Assembly (NCBI GenBank): GCA_017461605.1
Contig: JAFTXN010000007.1
Coordinates: forward strand, 186,001 to 250,000
Direction of reading: 5' to 3'
DNA from: Bacteroidaceae bacterium
GTDB taxonomy: Bacteria; Bacteroidota; Bacteroidia; Bacteroidales; Bacteroidaceae
Length of the DNA: 64,000 nucleotides
In this document: positions 8,805 through 16,797 of the stretch, in pieces
Layout of the letters: each line of letters starts with the position of its first letter
Position numbering within the stretch: the stretch's first letter is position 1
The notes under the pieces: model-generated
The model's database searches: none
Told to the model about the DNA's origin: nothing
What the model saw: only the letters and a program-made list of their open reading frames with translations
Made by a program: the position numbers and the translations under genes

Positions 8805-9308
8805 TTATTTGACTTTTCCTTCGAACACTTGCTTTGAAAATCTGCGGTCTGCTGATAATACCTTAATGATTTTCGAAGCGCTCAACTTCTTTTTCCACTT
8901 TTTATAGTAGGTTATTTCGAGTTCCGTACTTTGTTTCTGCAATTTCCCAATTTGCAGCAGGTACTCATCGCATTGTTTCTCGGTGAGCGTTCCGCTCTCC
9001 ATGCCCCTGTATATACGATGCATGGAACGACGAATTTCGCGCTGCTTTTGTTTGAGTTCGTGAAAAAGCGGGAAGAAGAAGTTGGCTTCTGCTTGTGTCA
9101 ATCCCGCATGTTGCGTGATGAAAGCCTCTTGTTTGCGTCTCAACTCCTGCCAATCCATCCGGCATCCCGGTTTTCTCGGCTTCTGTTGCACATGCACACC
9201 TGTCTCATGTTCTGTCGTTCCAGAAGCATGAGTAGGCATCGAAAAACCAAGAACGAAAGCCAGTAGCAGACCTCCGAGTCTCATCAAAGTATATTTATTC
9301 TGTAGCAT
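8805..9308 (-). CDS. Spy/CpxP-like periplasmic protein
   Basis: This small secreted protein has a signal peptide ending near MPTHASG. The mature part is a helical, charged, Met/Gln/Lys-rich protein with the pattern LTQAEANFFFPLFHELKQKQREIRRSM, typical of the LTxxQ/Spy family of periplasmic chaperones and metal or stress proteins. Several starts are possible. I give the ATG at 9308, which overlaps the upstream anti-sigma gene by 14 bases; an ATG at 9284 is equally reasonable, and a longer ORF back to 9353 is less likely. It is the third gene of an ECF sigma, anti-sigma, effector unit, so it is probably made in response to envelope stress. In Bacteroidales such proteins are often annotated only as periplasmic heavy metal sensor. 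Confidence 0.72.
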   Translation of the reverse strand: MLQNKYTLMRLGGLLLAFVLGFSMPTHASGTTEHETGVHVQQKPRKPGCRMDWQELRRKQEAFITQHAGLTQAEANFFFPLFHELKQKQREIRRSMHRIYRGMESGTLTEKQCDEYLLQIGKLQKQSTELEITYYKKWKKKLSASKIIKVLSADRRFSKQVFEGKVK

Positions 9309-9654
9309 AGTCGTAGATAATTTCATTGTCGAGTACCAAATAATCATACACACTCTCTATGTTTTTATCCGATAAATCTTGTGTGATTTTCACCTCGTTC
9401 ACCGGATTTTGGCTCACCGTGTTCATTTCGTCCGAATGCAGTCCGGCAATAACAAATGCCAAAGCGATTGTAGCAGCAATCCCCACCAAAGGCAACACAC
9501 GCCACAAAGGTCTTACGAAAGTGTTCCGACGCTTGTGCATAAGCGCTTCTGAGGCTTCGATTTGCTTCATGATGCGACCATCAAGGCTCTCAAAGTAACC
9601 ATCGGGCACTTTGAAAGGGTTGCGCTGTCTGTTGTTATTATTCGGTAAAGACAT
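9295..9654 (-). CDS. probable anti-sigma factor, single membrane helix
   Basis: This 119-residue protein has a cytoplasmic N-terminal part (about 1-50) with a PFKVPDGYFESLDGRIMKQI motif that is common in Bacteroidetes anti-sigma-like proteins. One membrane helix (about 53-70, LPLVGIAATIALAFVIAGL) and an acidic C-terminal tail outside the membrane follow. It lies 46 bases downstream of the ECF sigma gene, in the same direction. The assignment rests on that pairing and the topology, since no zinc-binding anti-sigma motif (HxxxCxxC) is present. It is predicted to hold the sigma factor at the membrane until a signal arrives. Confidence 0.65.
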   Translation of the reverse strand: MSLPNNNNRQRNPFKVPDGYFESLDGRIMKQIEASEALMHKRRNTFVRPLWRVLPLVGIAATIALAFVIAGLHSDEMNTVSQNPVNEVKITQDLSDKNIESVYDYLVLDNEIIYDYATE

Positions 9655-9700
9655 AATGTTTACGCTTTATATGGTTTAGATGTTTCAAGGTCGGTTAGGT

Positions 9701-10237
9701 TTAATCTGCATCCTCAAAATAACTTTCTATCTTCTTGACCGCTATATGATAAGAGGCTTTCAGTGCCCCCACACTGGTACCGAGAATTTGGCTCATCTCC
9801 TCATACTTTTGTCCATCAAAATACTTCATACAGAACACGAGTCTTTGTTTTTCGGGCAGATGCTCGATGGCTTCCTGCAATAGCTGTTCGGCTTTTTCGC
9901 CGTCGAAATACGGATCGGCAGCCAAATCATGTGCCATTGCATCATTGTCTGAAACCGTTTGCTCCATGCTTCTTTTTTGAAGATAGGTGAGGCTCTCGTT
10001 CATGGCGATTCTGTAGAGCCACGTAGAGATTTGTGAATCTCCTCTGAAGCTGTCCAAGGCTTGCCATGCCTTGATGAAAGTATTTTGCAACACATCATCT
10101 GCATCATCGTGCCATGTTACGAGTCGGCGTATCTGCATATAGAGTTGTCGGGAATGCGTACGCACCACTTCCGCAAAAGCCTCATTGCGTGTCGAAGGCT
10201 CTTGCAGACGTGCGAGTAGTGTTTCCTTTGAACTCAT
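9701..10237 (-). CDS. ECF-type RNA polymerase sigma factor
   Basis: This 178-residue sigma-70 family protein has only regions 2 and 4, the ECF layout. Region 2 is seen as DADDVLQNTFIKAWQALD and ISTWLYRIAMNESL (about 46-90). Region 4 is LPEKQRLVFCMKYF followed by YEEMSQILGTSVGALKASYH (about 130-165), the helix-turn-helix that reads the -35 element. It is first in a three-gene minus-strand unit with a predicted anti-sigma factor and a Spy-like periplasmic protein, which suggests control of an envelope stress response and probably self-regulation. Confidence 0.92.
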   Translation of the reverse strand: MSSKETLLARLQEPSTRNEAFAEVVRTHSRQLYMQIRRLVTWHDDADDVLQNTFIKAWQALDSFRGDSQISTWLYRIAMNESLTYLQKRSMEQTVSDNDAMAHDLAADPYFDGEKAEQLLQEAIEHLPEKQRLVFCMKYFDGQKYEEMSQILGTSVGALKASYHIAVKKIESYFEDAD

Positions 10238-10257
10238 CTGCTTGTTAATTTTGAAAT

Positions 10258-10317
10258 AAAAAGAGAGGACAAACGCAACTCCGGCTATCCGGTGTTCGCT
10301 TGACCTCCTCTTTTTTT
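10258..10317. terminator. imperfect stem-loop terminator, both strands
   Basis: A long imperfect hairpin has GAGAGGACAAACGC on one side and GTTCGCTTGACCTCCTC on the other, with CCGG/CCGG at the tip. T-runs flank it on both strands (T7 at 10310-10316 on plus; TTTTT on minus). It lies after the minus-strand sorting-domain gene (10346) and before the sigma gene. Confidence 0.6.
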
Positions 10318-10345
10318 ATATTCGTCTTATGAAAATTCTTTGAAA

Positions 10346-10663
10346 TCAGAGAATGGAGATTTTCCGTGCCACTTTTCCCACTTTCACAATGTAGCAGCCA
10401 CGTGTAAGTCCGGTATTGATAGTTTTGTCCGGACTGTCGATTTTGAAGTCAGCCACTTTCACACCTGTGATATTGTAGATTTCGAGTGTGGCCCCCTGTG
10501 CGTTTTGCACACGCACATTGTTTCCACTCACTGAAATGCGCACCTCATTTTGTTGGCTCACCTCCAAGGCTTCCAGCCACGACGGAGTTGCTTCAGCAGC
10601 CATAGCCTGTGTGCCAAAAGTGCCAAGTGACAACAACAAGATAGAGAGTATTGTTTTCTTCAT
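10346..10663 (-). CDS. tiny secreted protein made almost only of a T9SS-type sorting domain
   Basis: This 105-residue protein has a signal peptide (about 1-22, ending QAMAA). The mature part of about 80 residues carries the hallmarks of a type IX secretion or Por C-terminal domain: NNVRVQNAQGATLEIYNITGVKV, then GLTRGCYIVKVGKVARKISIL at the very end. Large cargo proteins normally carry this domain as their last 70-90 residues. Here there is essentially nothing before it. I chose the ATG at 10663 because it gives a good signal peptide and sits just after a TACTTTTG promoter box; the open frame to 10786 would run through that promoter. The function is unknown. Confidence 0.75.
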   Translation of the reverse strand: MKKTILSILLLSLGTFGTQAMAAEATPSWLEALEVSQQNEVRISVSGNNVRVQNAQGATLEIYNITGVKVADFKIDSPDKTINTGLTRGCYIVKVGKVARKISIL

Positions 10664-10680
10664 AGGCCTTTGTTTTATCG

Positions 10681-10712
10681 CAAAAGTATGCTTTTCTTTT
10701 GAAAACAACAAA
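10681..10712 (-). promoter_or_regulatory. promoter of the sorting-domain protein gene
   Basis: On the minus strand TTTG (10709-10712) and TACTTTTG (10681-10688) are separated by 20 bases, matching the Bacteroidetes -33/-7 pair. The start codon follows 18 bases after the -7 box, so the leader is very short. Confidence 0.72.
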
Positions 10713-10961
10713 TATATGTTTGCAAAAGTGCGGATTTTCAAGCTTTTTAGCACAACGAAGTGCCGCTGAAGCATGTTTTGTGTCATTGCATGCTTTACCC
10801 GTTTTTACGCAGTGCTTGCAGAAAATTCTACGAGCACTGCAAAAAAAATCTGCAGTGCTTCCGGAGAAACGGCCTCCCCGATGCGATCTTTCATCATCGG
10901 TCGGAGAATATCCACCCAAGAGATGCATAGCTTCGCTCCCCCTTCCCGCTCTGACAAGAAC

Positions 10962-11002
10962 AAAGCCGTGTCATTGCCCATCCATCGGGCATACACGGCT
11001 TT
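10962..11002 (-). terminator. terminator after the hemerythrin-LuxR gene
   Basis: Arms AAAGCCGTGT and ACACGGCTTT enclose a second, inner pair GCCC and GGGC. The hairpin lies about 25 bases past the stop of the regulator gene. The run of T after it is weak, so it may be a Rho-aided or processing structure. The rest of the 10713-10961 gap holds no gene I can support. Confidence 0.6.
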
Positions 11003-11026
11003 GGTATGTGTTATATGTCGGAGGGC

Positions 11027-11989
11027 TTAGTGCATTTTCACTTCATCGAGATGCACGATGCCTTGCGCAATGGCATAGATGGTAAGTCCGGCTACGGAGT
11101 GTATGTTGAGCTTGCGCGAAATGTTCTTCCGGTGTGTGAGCACGGTGTTGAGCGAAATGAAAAGCTTTGCAGCCGTTTCCTTGTTGGTCATACCGCGCAC
11201 CACATGTCGCAACACTTCCACCTCGCGTTCGGACAATGCTTCGGCACCGGTGGTAGCCCCCGAACGTAGCGTGTCATCGGCATCACCGCTATCGGTAACA
11301 TCCTTCAGCTGCTCCTCCAGCAACTTCACAGCCGGCACGAAAAGGTCGTTCTCCAGTGCACAGTGGGTGCGCAAATCGCCTTCACAAACAAATATATCAA
11401 ACAACACATTGTGCAGCAATTGCCCATCGGCCGGAGCTGCGTAATACTTGATAATGATGTTTTTGAATTCCTGCAATTTGTGATCGATGTCCTTGTGGCT
11501 GTCGGCAAACTGAGTGATGCAGAAGTCGGCCGGCTTTCGGCCGCTCAGCAGTTGCTTCACGTAGGTAAACACGCGTTTGTTCTCAAATTGCATGTGCCTA
11601 CGCACTTCAGCCATATAGTCATCGTAGAATTTCAGGATAAGGTAGGCCACTTCATTCTGTTCGGAGCAGTCGATAGCTTCAAGCAGTTTGCGACGAATGG
11701 CCGGCAGTTGGAACTGAAGAAAATATCTGTGCGCTTGTGCCAGGTAGGCGGTAAGCGCTTCGACCGATACCTTTTCGATATCCACGATGGCCGCTGCAGG
11801 TCCTTGCTTCATGTAGTTGGCCACTGCCAGAAAGGTAGCAGTATCCACCTTGTGGTCTTCGCAGACTTGTGCCACGGTTTTCTCGCCCACTCCCAGCGCG
11901 ATGCCAAATCGCGACATCATCTGCAGAAGATGATGGTCGTCGCTGATGATTTGACACAGGCGGTCGGAGGCTTTGTAGGGTGCAGACAT
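11027..11989 (-). CDS. hemerythrin-domain LuxR-type regulator (RIC-like fusion)
   Basis: This 320-residue protein has three parts. Residues 8-60 resemble the ScdA N-terminal domain of RIC/YtfE iron-centre repair proteins, but without the Cys-Cys pair. Residues about 75-225 are a four-helix hemerythrin-like region with ligands spaced as in RIC: H87, H132/E136, H165, H209/E213. Residues about 250-315 are a LuxR/GerE helix-turn-helix (LSEREVEVLRHVVRGM, TNKETAAKLF, NTVLTHRKNISRKL). RIC proteins carry a di-iron site that reacts with NO or oxygen, so this looks like a di-iron sensor wired to DNA binding. The ATG at 11989 is chosen; the frame is open to 12097 but the extra residues look unrelated. 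It is divergent from the iron/heme operon at 12236 and probably controls it; that is inference. Confidence 0.8.
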   Translation of the reverse strand: MSAPYKASDRLCQIISDDHHLLQMMSRFGIALGVGEKTVAQVCEDHKVDTATFLAVANYMKQGPAAAIVDIEKVSVEALTAYLAQAHRYFLQFQLPAIRRKLLEAIDCSEQNEVAYLILKFYDDYMAEVRRHMQFENKRVFTYVKQLLSGRKPADFCITQFADSHKDIDHKLQEFKNIIIKYYAAPADGQLLHNVLFDIFVCEGDLRTHCALENDLFVPAVKLLEEQLKDVTDSGDADDTLRSGATTGAEALSEREVEVLRHVVRGMTNKETAAKLFISLNTVLTHRKNISRKLNIHSVAGLTIYAIAQGIVHLDEVKMH

Positions 11990-12113
11990 ATTATTATATA
12001 TATTGTATAGCAAACTCCATGCAGCAAGTGCAGATTTTGCCATTGTTAAATCGAGGGCAAAGTAAGCAATTATTTCCCGAAAGCATACTCCCCACAAATG
12101 GGTATTTTGCTCT

Positions 12114-12193
12114 CAAGTGATGATGAAAGGGGTGATAAAATCATGCCGTCAGATGGTAAAATCCCTTTTTTGAGTGATGATTTTCAAGGAGTG
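12114..12193 (+). repeat. two copies of an AGTGATGAT-containing direct repeat
   Basis: CAAGTGATGATGAAAGG (from 12115) and TGAGTGATGATTTTCAAGG (from 12171) share AGTGATGAT and a trailing AAGG(G/A)GTG at a spacing of 56 bases. They lie in the divergent promoter region between the hemerythrin regulator and the porin gene, so they are candidate operator half-sites. Confidence 0.4.
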
Positions 12194-12200
12194 CTTCGCG

Positions 12201-12208
12201 TACTTTTG
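12201..12208 (+). promoter_or_regulatory. TACTTTTG -7 box for the porin-imelysin operon
   Basis: TACTTTTG followed by CCGCC lies 27 bases before the porin ATG. A TTTG at 12169-12172 is too far upstream (28 bases) to be a normal -33 box, which would fit a promoter needing an activator. Confidence 0.6.
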
Positions 12209-12235
12209 CCGCCGAAATAATCAACACCTATACAC

Positions 12236-13534
12236 ATGAAACATCTACTTACAGCCATCTTAGCGCTATGTCTCTGCGGCTCGTTGCCGTGCAATGCGAT
12301 GGCGCAACAGCCGACAGACAGTGCTGCGGTGAAGACTCCCAAGAAGAAACGCCTCACCCTGGGAGGCTATGGCGAAGTGGCAGCCAGCCGAATGTTCTAT
12401 AGCAACAACTACAAGCGCTACTCCAATGCTGCGCTCTACAAGGATGCGCCCTCATACGGCCAAGTAGACTTGCCACACGTCGTCTTCTATGTGGGATACG
12501 ACTTCGGCAAGGGTTGGAGTCTTGGCTCCGAAATCGAATTTGAGCACGGAGGCACGGAGAGCGCTGTGGAAATCGAGGAGGAAGAGACCGGAGAGTATGA
12601 AAGCGAGGTGGAACGCGGTGGCGAAATCGCGTTGGAGCAATTCTGGATTCAGAAGAGCTTCAGCCCGGCCGTCAACCTGCGACTCGGACACATCATCGTG
12701 CCGGTGGGACTCACCAACCAGCACCACATGCCCACCGAGTTCTTCACCGTCTATCGTCCGGAAGGCGAGAACACCATCCTGCCCTGCACTTGGCACGAAA
12801 CGGGTGTGAGTCTGTGGGGACGTGTCAACGATTGGCGATATGAAGCACTGTTTCTGGCCGGTATGGATGCCGACCGGTTCAGTTCGAAAAACTGGATAGG
12901 AAGTGCGTCGGGCAGTCCCTACGAATTCAAGCTCGCCACGTGCTATGCCGGAGCCTTTCGCATTGACAACTTCTCCATACCCGGACTGCGCATCGGCCTG
13001 AGCGGATATGTGGGAAACAGTGCTGCAAACAGCCTCAAGAACGACAACTACAAGGACGTCAAGGGTACAGTGGCCATCGGGGCACTCGACTTTCACTATC
13101 AGGCACACAACTGGATTGTGCGTGGCAACTTCGATTATGGGCACTTGAGCGACTCGGAGCTGATTACCAAGATCAATCTCGAGAGCCGCAAGGACTCGCC
13201 TTCGCCCAAGACACCGGTAGCCTCGGATGCCATCTGCGTCGGTGTGGAGGCCGGTTACAACATTCTCTCACAGTTCGCCAAGGCACGCGAACACGGTCAC
13301 AAACTTTGGGTATTCGGGCGTTACGACTACTACGACTCGATGTTCAAAACTCAGGGTAGCGTTACCGACAACGAGTGTTGGGGACGACAGGTGCTGACTG
13401 CCGGTCTGAATTATGAACCGCTCAAGGGACTTGTGGTCAAAGCCGAATACGCACACCGAATCCTCAAGAGTCAATACAACAACGAGCCGACACTGAGTTT
13501 GGGCGTGGCATACGCAGGATTCTTCGACTTCTAA
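12236..13534 (+). CDS. outer-membrane beta-barrel (porin-like) protein
   Basis: This 432-residue protein has a signal peptide (about 1-24, ending NAMAQ). After a short Thr/Lys-rich linker the rest alternates polar and aromatic residues in the pattern of a beta barrel (LTLGGYGEVAASRMFY, VVFYVGYDFGKGWSLGSEIEFEHGG, LRLGHIIVPVGLTNQHH). It ends with the aromatic residue F (AYAGFFDF), as outer-membrane barrels do. An acidic loop near 116-130 (EIEEEETGEYESEVERGGE) is notable and could face the outside or bind cations. It is first in an operon with imelysin and a di-heme lipoprotein, so uptake of iron or a haem-like ligand is plausible. The substrate is not known. Confidence 0.75.
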   Translation: MKHLLTAILALCLCGSLPCNAMAQQPTDSAAVKTPKKKRLTLGGYGEVAASRMFYSNNYKRYSNAALYKDAPSYGQVDLPHVVFYVGYDFGKGWSLGSEIEFEHGGTESAVEIEEEETGEYESEVERGGEIALEQFWIQKSFSPAVNLRLGHIIVPVGLTNQHHMPTEFFTVYRPEGENTILPCTWHETGVSLWGRVNDWRYEALFLAGMDADRFSSKNWIGSASGSPYEFKLATCYAGAFRIDNFSIPGLRIGLSGYVGNSAANSLKNDNYKDVKGTVAIGALDFHYQAHNWIVRGNFDYGHLSDSELITKINLESRKDSPSPKTPVASDAICVGVEAGYNILSQFAKAREHGHKLWVFGRYDYYDSMFKTQGSVTDNECWGRQVLTAGLNYEPLKGLVVKAEYAHRILKSQYNNEPTLSLGVAYAGFFDF

Positions 13535-13568
13535 CAAATCATATCAATACATCTTAAAAGTACAGACA

Positions 13569-14771
13569 ATGAAACAGTATCTGAAATTCCCCCTGGTAGC
13601 GCTTCTGGGCGTAATGCTCGGAACATCGTTCACCGCTTGTAGCGAAGACGACGAGCCGGAAGGCATCGGCAACAATGGAGCCGACAACACCGAAGTGGTG
13701 GCTGCCAACAAGGCCATCATTACCTCGTATGTCAACAACGTGGTGGTCAAAACTTACAGCAACCTTGCCGATGCTTCGATATCCCTGCACGAAGCTTGCG
13801 TGGCCCTGAAGAACAATCCCTCTCAAGCCGGTGTGCAAGCCGCTTGCGACCTGTGGATCGAAGCCCGCAAGTACTGGGAACTGAGTGAGGCTTTCCTCTA
13901 TGGCGCTGCCGCCGATTATGCCATCGACCCGCACATCGACTCTTGGCCCTTGGACAAGGCACAGCTCGACCTCACGCTGAAAAACTCCACACTCATCGAC
14001 AACATGCGTGAGCACGGTTGCAACTTCGACGGCTTCGGCACCTTGGGTTCCGGACTGCTGGGCTTCCATGCCGTGGAATACATGTTGTTCCGCGATGGTG
14101 GTGCCCGCAACATCGAGGGAGGCATCGACAAGGATGGTGTGGCCTTTGCAGCGCTGAGCGAAACCGAACTGGTGTATTGCGCCGCTGTGGCTGAAGACCT
14201 GCGCAACCAGTGCATCCGTCTGGAAGCTGCCTGGGCCGGCGTTGAGGGAGTGACGGAAGAGAAACAGAACATCCTGGCCGAAACCGAACTCGAACCTTCG
14301 CTCAACTATGGTGCGATGATGATTTCTGCCGGTGAGCAGGGCAACTATAAGTATCGCACACAGATTTCTGCCCTTACCGAGATCTTGGAAGGTGCTGCCA
14401 CTATCGCCGATGAGGTAGGCAACACCAAGATCACCGACCCCGTGGCTTCGGGCAATGTGCTCGACGTGGAAAGTTGGTACAGCTGGAATTCGATTGCCGA
14501 CTTCGCAGACAACATCCGCAGCGTCAAGGCTGCCTACTATGGCCACACGGGTGAGGAAGTGCTGGAAGCCTCGGTAAGCACTTATCTTGCGAAGCTCAAT
14601 CCCACGCTCGACGCTGAGATCAAAGCTGCCATCGATGACGCCATTCGCGAAATCGAAGCCATGCCGGCTCCCTTCCGCGACCACCTCACCGAAGCCGAAA
14701 GTGCAAAGGCCAAAGCGGCTTGCAACGTGCTCTTCGCCAAACTTGAAGAAGCCATCGAGGCCATCAACTGA
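13569..14771 (+). CDS. imelysin-family iron-associated lipoprotein
   Basis: This 400-residue lipoprotein has a signal with the lipobox TAC-Ser (FTACSEDDEPEG). Cys is followed by Ser and four acidic residues, the pattern that sends Bacteroidetes lipoproteins to the cell surface. The mature part is helical and carries the imelysin GxHxxE motif at G165-H167-E170 (GFHAVEYMLF). The family, formerly peptidase M75, includes EfeO, IrpA and Pseudomonas ICMP and is linked to iron uptake; most members are not peptidases. It lies 34 bases after the porin gene and 32 bases before the di-heme lipoprotein gene. It probably binds iron or an iron compound at the surface; the ligand is not known. Confidence 0.9.
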   Translation: MKQYLKFPLVALLGVMLGTSFTACSEDDEPEGIGNNGADNTEVVAANKAIITSYVNNVVVKTYSNLADASISLHEACVALKNNPSQAGVQAACDLWIEARKYWELSEAFLYGAAADYAIDPHIDSWPLDKAQLDLTLKNSTLIDNMREHGCNFDGFGTLGSGLLGFHAVEYMLFRDGGARNIEGGIDKDGVAFAALSETELVYCAAVAEDLRNQCIRLEAAWAGVEGVTEEKQNILAETELEPSLNYGAMMISAGEQGNYKYRTQISALTEILEGAATIADEVGNTKITDPVASGNVLDVESWYSWNSIADFADNIRSVKAAYYGHTGEEVLEASVSTYLAKLNPTLDAEIKAAIDDAIREIEAMPAPFRDHLTEAESAKAKAACNVLFAKLEEAIEAIN

Positions 14772-14803
14772 TTGAACAAACACAACGCATAAAGACAAAG
14801 ACA

Positions 14804-16420
14804 ATGAACCATAAAGCAATGAGCTGTCTGCTGATGGCCGCACTGGGCCTGGCGGCGTGTAGCGACGACGAAGTGATTGCTGGTGGCGGTCAGGGCGATG
14901 CCACAGAGCTTTCGGAAGAATGGTATGCCGGTGGACGTCTCGGCACAGTGTTCAACGAAACGAGCATGGCCTATGAGCAACCCGTCCCGGCCATTGAGAC
15001 AGCTTCGATGATGGCTGCTTTCAAACGTGGCGAAACCATTTTCGAAGCTCCGTATGTGACGACACCGGCCGAGGAAGTGCCGATGGGTGGTCTGGGTCCG
15101 CTCTATCTGCGCACATCGTGCTTGCACTGCCATCCGGGCTACGGTCACGGCAAGCGTCAGACGGAATACAACTCCAACACAGTGGGCAACGGTTATCTGC
15201 TGGTGCTCACCGACGAGACCGACACCTACCTGAGTTCGCTCACAGGCATGCCGCAGACCATGGCAGTAGCCCCCTTCAAGGCACCGGTGGATGAAAGCCA
15301 AATCGACATCCAGTGGCTGGAATACACCGACCAGTGGGGCAACCGCTTCCCCGACGGTACAAGCTACAGCCTCATTTATCCGGAAGTGAGCATACCGGAA
15401 TCGGCTTTTTATGTACCCTTGGAAGTGACGAAGAACGGCGTGACGACGCAGGTGCCTATCGAGAATCTGAAAGTACGACTGGAGAGCACCATCGGTATCT
15501 ACGGCACAGGATTGCTCGACGCCATTCCCGACGACAGCATCAAGCAGGAATACATCCGCCAGGAGCGTGCCGGTGTGAGTCTGAACCCGGCCATCTTTGC
15601 CAACGGCGACTGGGTGAAACAGTACGCCAACACCTTGCAAGGCGATGGTACCAAGTACGCACTCCGCTACACCTACGCCCTGTCGCGCGGTCCGTTGCAG
15701 GATGCTGCAGGTGCCAATGCCATTTGGAACATCACCAACCTGACACGCAGCGACCGCATGTACCACTACATGACTGCCACCTACGCTCGCAAGGCATCGC
15801 AGGACCCCGAGGTGCAAGCCCGCTTCTACGAGTTTTTCCCCAAGTATAACACCGGCGACATCGAGTCCGACATCTACAACTACCTGATGAAGCCCACGGC
15901 CGATGCTCCCGAGATGAGCGATGACGAATATGTTGACTTCATGGTGTGGCACCGCGGACTGGCCGTGCCGGCTGCACGCAACCTCGATGCTCCTGAGGTG
16001 CAACGCGGCAAGCAACTGTTCACCGAGATTGGTTGCGCCACCTGCCACCGTCCGTCCTGGACTACCGGAGAGGACATCATCAGCGACCCGACCCTGTTCT
16101 TCGAAAATGGCGACAGCCGTCTGCCCCGCTTCCCTCACCAGAAGATATGGCCCTACTCCGACATGGTGCAACACCGCTTGTTCATGAAGAACGACATCCG
16201 CACCGGCTGGTGTCGCACCACGCCCCTGTGGGGACGCGGACTGAGCATGAAGTGCACCGGAGCCGACGACCGTCTGCACGACTGCCGCGCACGCGGCGTG
16301 CTCGAAGCCATCATGTGGCACGGATGCCCTCAGAGCGATGCGCTATGGACGGTGGAGAAATTCCGCAAGCTCAACAAGGACGATCGCGATGCCGTAGTGG
16401 CTTTCATCGAAGCCATCTAA
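14804..16420 (+). CDS. di-heme oxidoreductase family lipoprotein
   Basis: This 538-residue protein has a lipoprotein signal (LAACSDDEV, again with acidic residues after the Cys) and two haem c attachment motifs: CLHCH at 106-110 and CATCH at 411-415. The order and spacing match the di-heme oxidoreductase (formerly thiol oxidoreductase) family often found beside imelysin genes. Haem attachment takes place outside the inner membrane and needs a cytochrome c maturation system; the next gene encodes one (CcsBA). Together the pair could reduce or oxidise iron for uptake at the cell surface. The electron donor is not evident in the window. Confidence 0.88.
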   Translation: MNHKAMSCLLMAALGLAACSDDEVIAGGGQGDATELSEEWYAGGRLGTVFNETSMAYEQPVPAIETASMMAAFKRGETIFEAPYVTTPAEEVPMGGLGPLYLRTSCLHCHPGYGHGKRQTEYNSNTVGNGYLLVLTDETDTYLSSLTGMPQTMAVAPFKAPVDESQIDIQWLEYTDQWGNRFPDGTSYSLIYPEVSIPESAFYVPLEVTKNGVTTQVPIENLKVRLESTIGIYGTGLLDAIPDDSIKQEYIRQERAGVSLNPAIFANGDWVKQYANTLQGDGTKYALRYTYALSRGPLQDAAGANAIWNITNLTRSDRMYHYMTATYARKASQDPEVQARFYEFFPKYNTGDIESDIYNYLMKPTADAPEMSDDEYVDFMVWHRGLAVPAARNLDAPEVQRGKQLFTEIGCATCHRPSWTTGEDIISDPTLFFENGDSRLPRFPHQKIWPYSDMVQHRLFMKNDIRTGWCRTTPLWGRGLSMKCTGADDRLHDCRARGVLEAIMWHGCPQSDALWTVEKFRKLNKDDRDAVVAFIEAI

Positions 16421-16550
16421 GGCACTCCAACAGCCCACAACGACACACATCCATACGGCTTCGGCAGTTTCGTCAGCTATGATTAAACAAGCCGAAGCCG
16501 TATGTGTTTCCTTGACCCCACATCTGAACTTCCCGCATGGGGTTTGCCAA

Positions 16551-16612
16551 AAGTGGCAAGGCCTGCCAAAAAAGTGGCAAGCCTTTCCAAAAAAGTGGCA
16601 GGCCTTGCCACT
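16551..16612. repeat. three-unit, 21-bp palindromic repeat array, copy 1
   Basis: Three units at 16553, 16574 and 16595 repeat with an exact 21-base period. Each is GTGGCA(A/G)GCCT plus a near-palindromic half and an A-run. The core GGCAAGGCCTGCC is nearly its own reverse complement, so each unit can form a hairpin. A closely related three-unit array with the same period lies 26.7 kb away at 43284-43342. The rest of 16421-16736 holds no gene that I can support. Confidence 0.85.
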
Positions 16613-16736
16613 TTTCACAACAAGCACAGAGAAAATACCCCAAAAGCACACCGAAACACAAGGCTGAGGGACATGAAAACCATAAAGTCCGTGGGGAAAT
16701 AACTCATCGGCATCCCTGCATCCCACAATCAATGCT

Positions 16737-16744
16737 TAACTTTG
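16737..16744 (+). promoter_or_regulatory. TAACTTTG -7 box for ccsBA
   Basis: TAACTTTG followed by CCGCG lies 54 bases before the chosen ATG at 16798. No -33 TTTG is seen at the right distance. Confidence 0.5.
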
Positions 16745-16797
16745 CCGCGACCGGAGTGGCAGCCTTCTCCACCCCACGCGCACAACATGACACTGCA

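Noticed and set aside
10781-10860. GCAGTGCT/AGCACTGC inverted repeat followed by A8 as a terminator
   Set aside because: On the strand where the run would be T it precedes the stem rather than following it, so it is not an intrinsic terminator.
16537-16797. N-terminal extension of the CcsBA reading frame with repeated KSGK-type peptide
   Set aside because: It is the translation of the 21-bp palindromic DNA array, lies upstream of the -7 box at 16737 and adds no membrane helix; the gene starts at 16798.
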